A DNA stretch of 64,000 nt from Pyrenopolyporus hunteri (taxonomy: Eukaryota; Ascomycota; Sordariomycetes; Xylariales; Hypoxylaceae). The notes under the pieces were generated by a model. The model had not been told where the DNA came from. It did no database searches and was given only the letters and a program-made list of their open reading frames with translations. Position 1 is the first letter of the stretch. Every line of letters begins with the position of its first letter. A program made the translations under genes and the position numbers. Of this stretch, positions 57,577 to 64,000 are shown in pieces. Location of the stretch: assembly GCA_902806595.1 (NCBI GenBank), contig CADCXC010000040.1, positions 310,001-374,000 on the forward strand. Direction: 5' to 3'.

Positions 57577-58209
57577 TGGCCCAAATGCCCGAAACCGCCA
57601 AACCGCCAAAACTCATGGTTTCATAATCTGATTACACAGTAGGCCCGCACTATACGCTATACTATATTTTTTTTAGGTGCTAAGTCCACTATAATTATAG
57701 CGCACTTAACGTTCTACTATAGTACCTTCGTATATAATACTCCTATCTCCTAACCACTATAAATACACACTATATTTTATACACCATTAAATACCATTAT
57801 AGATACCATTATAAATACCATTATAAACACCACTATAAATACCACTATAAACACCATTATAATTATAAAGCCTTTAAATTTAATCACCCTATTATAAATA
57901 TAAGCCTTATAACGTTTAAAGTCGCTATCGCTTAATATATTATTTGCGTACATATAACTTACGAAAATACGCTATAATTTAATAACTATAAAACGCTAAA
58001 AACTTTAAAATTAATAAAATATAAAAACATATTTTGATTAGTTAAATTAGTTTAATGTAATAAAGCGTTAAATACCCTAGAATACCCTATAATTATAGTG
58101 GACTTAGCACCTAAAAAAATACAGTATAGCGCATAGTACGGGCCTACTATATAATCAGACTATAAAACCATGAGTTTTGGCGGTTTGGCGGTTTGGGTCA
58201 AATGGCCCA
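57577..58209. mobile_element. TIR element with tandem CCGCC termini (copy 2)
   Basis: About 633 bp with long imperfect inverted repeats of about 120-130 bp. Ends carry GAAACCGCCAAACCGCCAAA on the left and its inverted counterpart at about 58173-58194. Inside, GGTGCTAAGTCCACTATAAT (57675) is mirrored at about 58082-58112. Mismatches between arms are mostly C/T or A/G. The middle is highly AT-rich with a tandem ATACCATTATAA/ACACCACTATAA repeat. No open frame of a transposase. Related to the element at 54934 by its termini. Confidence 0.82.
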
Positions 58210-59586
58210 CCGTCGTTCGAAGACAATATGGACGTATGTAGGTGGGTTGCAGCTGACGGGGCCCGGCTGGGCTTGGTTTCCATAATTCGACAACGCCACC
58301 CAAGAGTCGCGGTCTGATGTACGTAGTATACGCCAACGGACCTGTCTAGATTCAATTCTTGTCGTACAGAGAACAATACGGCCCCTAGATAAGGTAGCTC
58401 GCCCACTTTGCCCCGCAGTCTGGAAGATGAGGTCCAGTATGGCTAGCTGACAGCCTCGTTAAGTAGGCTAAGATTTCCGCGATCTTATGCGGTGTCGCTT
58501 CGTATTTATGAAGACGGTGGGATATTAAAGCTTATCGCTACGAAAGATCTTGGTTAAAGCATGCCGTGGGAGACTTAATTCAAGTTGCCATAGATCCGTT
58601 AGATCTACGCGCTGATCAGCGTGATCGCCGACCGATGAGGCTGGTTGGGTAGTATGTAAAAAGGAAAGGGGGTGTGCGTGCCCAGGTACTCGTGTAGGTA
58701 TAGAAGCGTGGTACTAATCGGTTGTCGACTACATGTATCAAAGAGGCGCACCGAATACTACCCGCTAGGCATAATTGAAAGTGCCGGGAGGGAACGATAC
58801 CTATTATTCGCTTATCGCCTCGGACATGTTGAAAACTGGATTTATCTTATTATTTATTTTCTTTTTTTTTTAAAAAAAAAAAGAAAAAAAAACAAAATAA
58901 CATCGTATGCATGTGTGTCTGTGACTTGATGTTTAAATGACGGTGCGATGGGTAAGGACTTTATTCATTTGATGGAACCACTTACTTATCATAGCCCTTA
59001 TAGTTTACCAATTATAGTAAGAGAGGTAGCAGGGCCTTTTCGCCTGACCGCTTCAGACGTTCTAGACATTCAAAACTTTCGATTTCCCAACACATCGATC
59101 AGCCCATGGAGAGAAGATAGGTTAGTTGTGGTGGTACGCGGCAACGTTAGGTGATTAAGGGGTTACTGATTGCGAATTGCCGGAACCCAATGGGTTCCAG
59201 CTTATGGCAGTCATGATTTAGCACCCCTTTTCTTGGAGTTTGGGTACTTTTACCTTAGTAGCTTTTGATGTTGTTTGTAGAAGCAGGGGATAGGAAGGAT
59301 AGCAGGGATTGGTGGCATCGGAACCGCGAGCGACATGGATCATAGAAAGCGGCTACGTGCAATGACACCATCCTAGGCTTTATCAATTACTTCTACACAT
59401 AGTACGGGTACCATTTTTACTCCGTTCACCATAATCTCTACCTACTAGGTTAGGTACCTAGGGAGGAAATATCCGTCCAAGATTAATTGGCAGGCAGACC
59501 GATAACAGCCAACCTATCAGAACGAGCGGCTCTCGTTCCTCGCCCGAGAAGTGATGCTTTTGTAACACTATCCCGCTCTTCAGACG
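58210..59586. other. Spacer upstream of the GT90 gene
   Basis: No gene supported. Holds a T-run/A-run palindrome at 58862-58890. The right end is the presumed GT90 promoter. Confidence 0.5.
58862..58890. repeat. Poly-T/poly-A palindrome
   Basis: T10 directly followed by A11, G and A9: a near-perfect inverted repeat of homopolymers. Confidence 0.8.
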
Positions 59587-59688
59587 GTATGTATCCCCTT
59601 CCCTGTCTCGGCGGCGTAGAATTGCTCTACGGCGAACCTCTCATCCTCGTTTGACTATGTGTGCTAACAAGTCTATGTTTTCGTGCAG
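59587..59688 (+). other. Probable 5' UTR intron of the GT90 gene
   Basis: GTATGT donor, GTGCTAACA branch site and TCGTGCAG acceptor, 102 bp, ending 19 bp before the chosen ATG. Confidence 0.6.
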
Positions 59689-59707
59689 TCAGCCGGGCGA
59701 GTCCTCC

Positions 59708-61242
59708 ATGGCGCGCCTCGTGCGCCGCCTCCGCTGGCTGCTCCTGGCGATCGTCTTTACCTTCGTAGCGTTCTCGTTTCTCCGTAGCGTGAGACCGTCG
59801 TTCGAAAGCCCCATTCAGGAAGAACTATTTAGAGAGCCTATCGAGGAGCCCCCCAAGGAGCCTCCCGAACGGCCCGCCGAGCAGCTATCCGACGCCGCGC
59901 CCCCACCGCCAGAGGATGAAGGAGGGCCTTGGACGTTCGATGCCAAGCGAGATAGCCTCAACTATGGCCTCTCTGAGGATCAATGCGCGGTAAGTGGCAC
60001 GATCCGGAACTCCGAGCCCTCGGAAGCATGCCCACGCTCATTCCATGGTAGAGCGCATTCCCCGACTTATACCAAGAACTCGATCGTGCCCGTAACTTTC
60101 TTATAGACCAAAAGCGACGGATCAAAGACGTGGACGTCCGGCTGGATACGGGAAAAGACTACACCGGCCACCCTCACGGCGAATTCCACGTCATGATTTT
60201 GAAGGGCCAGCTGTACGTAATCGAGGAAAAGAAGGGCGAACCGGACCGCTCCCGCGGCCTCGCGGCTCTCGCAAGCCTATACCGCGCCATGACGGCCATC
60301 CCGGATCCCCGATCGCTTCCAGACGTCGAGTTCATCATCGATATCGAAGACCGCGCGGCCCAGGGCGAGAAGAACGAAGAGCGTATCAGATGGACCTGGG
60401 CGCGCCACGAGGATAACGAGTGGCTGTGGGTCATGCCCGACTTCGACGGATGGAGCTATCCCGACGACGGCGTAGGGTCGTACGCACAGTTCCGCGAGGA
60501 GGTTGCCGAGGTGGAGGCCGAGTACCCGAACGGGTGGGACGATAAAGAAGACAAGCTGTCGTGGCGAGGGAGCCTGGCCGTGAACCGCAAGCTGCGGACC
60601 GCGTTACTGGAGGCCTCGAAGGGTTACGAATGGGACGACGTCGAGGCCATCGATTGGCATAACCGGTCGAACATAATGGATATGCGAGACTTCTGCCGCT
60701 TCAAATACGTCGCCCATACCGAGGGTAACTCGTGGAGCGGAAGGCTGCGGTATTTGCAGAACTGCGAAAGCGTTCCGATAGTTCACAAGCTAAATTACGT
60801 ATTTCACTACCAACCGCTCCTGAAGGATAGCGGGCCTCACCAGGTATACCCCCCCCTGGGCCCCCATCAGCCGATGTGAAACCAGACTGATTATCCCGTC
60901 CGCCAGAACTATGTCAAGGTGAGGCGTGACTGGTCAGACTTGAAGGCCCAGATGGATGGGCTTACGGCGGACCCCGATCGAGCGCGCCGGATCGCAAAGG
61001 AATCGACGAGGGTATTCCGGGACCGCTATCTCACGCCAGCCGCCGAGGCATGCTATTGGCGGCGGATGATCCGCAGCTGGCGCGCCGTGATGGACTTCGA
61101 GCCGCGACGTTACGAGACCAACGACGATGGCGCCAAGGTTAGGAGGGGGGTAAGTTGGGAACGTTTCGCTTTTAGGCAGAAACAGAGCTTCGAGCACGGA
61201 TTCTGGGAGTCCGATGGCGGCGAGGCAGACGGATACGAGTGA
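59708..61242 (+). CDS. GT90 / CAP10-type glycosyltransferase
   Basis: Type II Golgi membrane protein, likely a xylosyl- or glucosyl-transferase of the Cryptococcus Cap10/KTEL family. Exons 59708-59989, 60052-60843 and 60907-61242 give 469 aa; introns of 62 and 63 bp are both phase 0. Residues 1-8 are basic, WLLLAIVFTFVAFSFL (about 10-25) is the signal anchor, and a Pro/Glu-rich stem follows. The CAP10 domain starts at AFPDLYQELDRA and includes DVEFIIDIEDRA, WLWVMPDFDGWSYP, KLSWRGSLAVNRKLR, RDFCRFKYVAHTEGNSWSGR and QNCESVPIVHKLNYVFHY, conserved donor- and acceptor-site regions of the family. The start was chosen at 59708 because upstream codons in frame lie across a probable leader intron. Confidence 0.88.
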
Positions 61243-61819
61243 GCGCGCCTCCGCCTCGGGCTTGAGGAAGAGATATACGGAGTCGCCTCTATTACGTACG
61301 AGCGATTCGGGTTTACGGGGACCCAAACACCCGTCGCCCTTAGAAAGAGCGTAACTACGACGAATCCGTTTAGCAGATGATCAGTCAGTCGGAAATAGGT
61401 CACCAAAGAAAAGCTCTTATCGAGTAATTAGATTTAGGGGGAACGAATAAATCGGCGAGGAATCGGGGCACCCAAATATAACACGCGAGATGGGCTGGTT
61501 TGGATGTTCTTATAGACGCACACATACACACCAATACGCATGAAAAGCGTGCCAAAGGCAGGGGAAGTAGGAGACCAGATGTTTGATGAGGGATTCGTTG
61601 TACTACATTTTACCAGGAATTATCATTGGCCTGGCTCATCGTAGAATTACGAGGAACTCCTATCTCTTATAATAATATAAGCGAAGCGTCAAGACGGTTG
61701 GATCTTCTCTGACGGCGCCGGATATTTGGCTCGCGCTACTCCCGCAGTTCACGTGGCAAGATACATATACCTATATTTACATATTGCACCTCAGTACCCA
61801 CTCCCCTTTCTTACGTACA
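61243..61819. other. Convergent spacer GT90 / carbonic anhydrase
   Basis: 577 bp of presumed 3' UTRs; no gene. Confidence 0.5.
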
Positions 61820-62629
61820 TCACTCTTCCGTGAGATTATAGATCTTCTGAATGCTACGCAACATTTCTTCGTGATCTACGTTCAGATCCTTGAGTAGCCC
61901 GTCCTCAAACCCGAACACCCACCCGTGAACTATAGGGAAATGGTTCTTAGCGTACGACTGCTGAACGGCCGCCGTCTTGATGACATTGCGGCACTGCTCG
62001 ACAACGCTGAGCTCTACCAGGCGGTCGTAGCGCGCCTTTTCGTCCTCGATCTCATCTAGCTCTTTCTCGTGCAGGCGGTACACGTCCCGAATGTTCCTCA
62101 GCCACGGGTTAAGCAGTCCCAGGTCCTTCGGTGTCATGGCGGCCTTGACGCCGCCGCAGCCGTAGTGCCCGCACACGACGATATGCTTGACCTGCAGGTG
62201 ACGGACCGCGTAGTTGATGACGCTCATGACGTTGAGGTCGGTGTTGACGACCAAGTTGGCGATGTTGCGGTGGATGAAGGCCTCTCCCGGCCCCAAGCCC
62301 GTGATCTGCTCTGCGGGGATTCGCGAATCGCTGCACCCTATCCACAAATACTCCGGGTTCTGCCCCGCGGAAAGCTTCGCGAAGAAGTCGGGGTCCTTCC
62401 TCCTCTGCTCCTCCGCCCAGGCACGGTTGTTTTGGAACACACGGTCGTGCGTCTGCTTGAGGTACTTGGAGATCTCGGACTGCGACATGGCGCGCCACCC
62501 GTCGGAGCTTACAGACGAGCTCGAGCGCCGCGGAAATAAATTGAGGGTTCGCCGAAAGTTTCCCGAGTAACAAAGGGATCGTCTTGCCGATGAGAGAAGA
62601 CGGGGGGACACGAGCGCTTTATGAGGCAT
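61820..62629 (-). CDS. NCE103: Beta-class carbonic anhydrase
   Basis: Interconverts CO2 and bicarbonate, supplying bicarbonate for carboxylases. One exon, 269 aa. Zinc ligands and the gating pair are clear: CSDSR with Cys99 and Asp101/Arg103, then HYGCGG with His155 and Cys158. AEQITGLGPGEAFIHRNIAN and HGWVFGFEDGLLKDL complete the beta-CA fold. Residues 1-47 are rich in Arg and Ser without acids in the first 42, fitting a mitochondrial presequence. An internal ATG (Met48, MSQSEISKYLKQ) lies exactly where cytosolic homologues begin, so a shorter cytosolic form by leaky scanning or alternative transcription is possible. Confidence 0.93.
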   Translation of the reverse strand: MPHKALVSPRLLSSARRSLCYSGNFRRTLNLFPRRSSSSVSSDGWRAMSQSEISKYLKQTHDRVFQNNRAWAEEQRRKDPDFFAKLSAGQNPEYLWIGCSDSRIPAEQITGLGPGEAFIHRNIANLVVNTDLNVMSVINYAVRHLQVKHIVVCGHYGCGGVKAAMTPKDLGLLNPWLRNIRDVYRLHEKELDEIEDEKARYDRLVELSVVEQCRNVIKTAAVQQSYAKNHFPIVHGWVFGFEDGLLKDLNVDHEEMLRSIQKIYNLTEE

Positions 62630-63744
62630 CGGACCTATAAGTAGCGTAGCGCTGACGGAATCGGGCGTGGGGAGGAAACGCGCAATAATTTCAGCGATAT
62701 GCGGTGCGCCGGGTTAAGATTTGTTGGGACCTTCCCGGCTCTGAGAGACAAGACGCCGTATACGTCAATAGTGGGGGATCTACCTGCGAGCTAGTCCATC
62801 CGTGTGCTACATAATCTTACTTTCCCGCCTATTCGAGGGAGGTGTTTCCTGGCTCGCATGTGGGAACTCTGGGGAGACTCTTCTTAACTTCCGGGAAATC
62901 ATTTCGTCATTTGCAACGTAGATGGGGCTTAAGTGTTTTTAGTCGTATATGGCTAGGCGACGCTACTTGAATCTTAAATTCATAGTTCGGTGACACGAAC
63001 CAACAGGCTAATTTATATTGGTATTATCATTGAAAATTCGGACTAATGCTATACTAATACCTTGGTAGTCTCCATACACACGAGGAGGCAACTCACGTTC
63101 TCTATTTCGTTTGTGTTATATTATATCCTTGGAAGAGATGTATCTGTTCAAAGCGGCTGAGTGTGTAGGAATGTTGGAAATGCCTTTATCCCTACATTAA
63201 GTGGTGCGTAAGAGAAGAAGTGATATTCACATTGCTATTGCGGAGGTAAGTTTTAAGGAGACTAATAAATCGGCACTTGTTATAGGTGAATCAGCACATT
63301 TCTAATGTAGAGACACTCTTACTGCCTCACGGCAGAGTTAGTGTCTTAGCCTCCAACTTGGAAGATATTCTAAGAATTATATATGTATTAAAATATGCTA
63401 TATTCGGAGAGTATAGTAGAATTAAGTCGGTTCGGTATTTTCCCTCCAAACCCACCTAGGGGCAAACCCTACGAATTGGCACTAAATTAGTAAATGTAAA
63501 ATCGTATTAAAATAAGGCCTTGCGCAAATCGTATAAACACGTTAGGGGCAATAACACGATGTTAAGATGTGAAGATGAAGAAAAGCACATTTCTAAGGTG
63601 ATAGTTTGAGACTTGGCTATAACGAACTATATAACCCACATTCATGTAATTCAAATTCTGCGAAAGCCGACATTAAGTGACTACACTTGCGATGATAATA
63701 GAGTAACCAAAGAGAGTTAAGGGTTTAAAAAGTACAGACGAGAG
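62630..63744. other. AT-rich right-end spacer
   Basis: No gene. Left part is the carbonic anhydrase promoter. From about 62940 the sequence is AT-rich with short direct repeats (GCACATTTCTAA at 63293 and 63585) and an imperfect hairpin AGACACT...CTGCC/GGCAG...AGTGTCT at 63311-63346. Possibly decayed mobile DNA. Confidence 0.5.
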
Positions 63745-63749
63745 AAAAA
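63745..63749 (-). terminator. Pol III T5 terminator of the tRNA gene
   Basis: TTTTT on the minus strand, 8 nt after the 3' end of the tRNA, the normal RNA polymerase III stop signal. Confidence 0.75.
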
Positions 63750-63757
63750 GTAGACAT

Positions 63758-63886
63758 CTCCCCCGGGAAGGCTCGAACTTCCAACCTCCTGATTAACAGT
63801 CACTATTTCGATACGGTCAGCACAAGCAAGAAGGCTTATCCGCTAGATGAAACTTACGACGCGCTAGCCAATTGCGCCACAGAGGA
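63758..63886 (-). tRNA. tRNA-Asn(GTT) interrupted by a 55-nt intron-like insert in the anticodon stem
   Basis: Without the insert, 74 nt fold into a perfect cloverleaf. The acceptor stem TCCTCTG/CGGGGGA has three G-U pairs and discriminator G73. D-stem GCGC/GCGC encloses AATTGGCTA, and anticodon stem TCTGA/TCAGG encloses CTGTTAA (anticodon at 63795-63797). The variable loop is AGGTT, and T-stem GGAAG/CTTCC encloses TTCGAGC. An A box (TGGCGCAATTGG, 63868-63879) and B box (AGTTCGAGCC) are present, with a T5 terminator downstream. The gene is interrupted between tRNA positions 28 and 29. A canonical nuclear tRNA intron (after position 37) cannot explain the sequence because the two flanking half-stems then fail to pair. 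G73 and anticodon agree on Asn identity. Confidence 0.82.
63803..63857 (-). other. Spliceosomal-type intron-like insertion within the tRNA gene
   Basis: The 55 nt begin GTAAGTTTC, contain GTGCTGACC as a branch-site match and end AAATAG, with 13 nt from branch A to the 3' end. Size and signals match the mRNA introns of neighbouring genes (52-64 bp for many). Removal is exact: only this cut restores five anticodon-stem pairs. No target-site duplication is visible. Confidence 0.75.
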
Positions 63887-64000
63887 CGGATATGCACGCC
63901 GGGTCAGGGCCGTTTAACCGGCTTGACAGATGAGTGGTGGATGTGACATCGTATATAACCACTTTTATAATGGCCCACTATAGCATACTGGGACAAAATT

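Noticed and set aside
63758..63886. Canonical tRNA intron after position 37
   Set aside because: With that model the half-stems TCGTA and TCAGG do not pair and the base before the anticodon is not T. Only removal of 63803-63857 restores stem and loop.

Overview
The window looks like nuclear DNA of a filamentous ascomycete (Pezizomycotina). A Sordariomycete is likely, but that is inference. The reasons are many short introns (about 50-150 bp) with GTRNGT donors and CTRAC branch sites, a gene set typical of moulds (MedA/Acon-3, GYF protein, A-T-R adenylating reductase, GH128, GT90/CAP10), and gene-poor spacers full of TAGGTACC-type short palindromic repeats. I see no bacterial, viral or plasmid genes. 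Exon boundaries were worked out by hand from reading frame, splice consensus and family conservation.

Layout: MET8 (0.6-1.5 kb) is followed by a desert of about 13 kb holding only simple repeats, then the developmental regulator medA (14.7-17.1 kb). Next come the TPR protein EMW1/TTC27 (19.8-23.0 kb, minus), a GIGYF-like GYF protein with an apparent single-base frameshift (23.9-28.5 kb, minus), and an adenylation-thiolation-reductase enzyme (29.9-33.4 kb, minus). Then an alpha/beta hydrolase, a small OM14-like membrane protein, and a compact maltose-utilisation cluster (38.3-44.7 kb): GH13 alpha-glucosidase and MFS alpha-glucoside permease are transcribed divergently from one promoter, with a Zn2Cys6 regulator alongside. 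After that MIA40, THI80, BOS1, a membrane-anchored Cys-rich (PAN/apple-like) protein, peroxisomal thiolase with a PTS2, a GPI-type GH128 glucanase, a GT90/CAP10 glycosyltransferase, a beta-carbonic anhydrase, and finally a tRNA gene.

Mobile DNA: three non-coding terminal-inverted-repeat elements (MITE-like). One is mariner-type with TA flanks (about 46.95-47.35 kb). Two relatives sharing tandem CCGCC-type termini (about 54.93-55.54 and 57.58-58.21 kb) bracket the GH128 gene. The arms of the third differ mostly by transitions, as expected from RIP or deamination.

Most unusual feature: at 63758-63886 (minus) a perfect tRNA-Asn(GTT) cloverleaf, with Pol III boxes and a T5 terminator, is interrupted in the 5' strand of the anticodon stem by 55 nt that carry all the hallmarks of a spliceosomal intron (GTAAGT, GCTGAC, TAG). 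This is neither the position nor the type of a normal nuclear tRNA intron. Removing exactly these 55 nt restores the anticodon stem.
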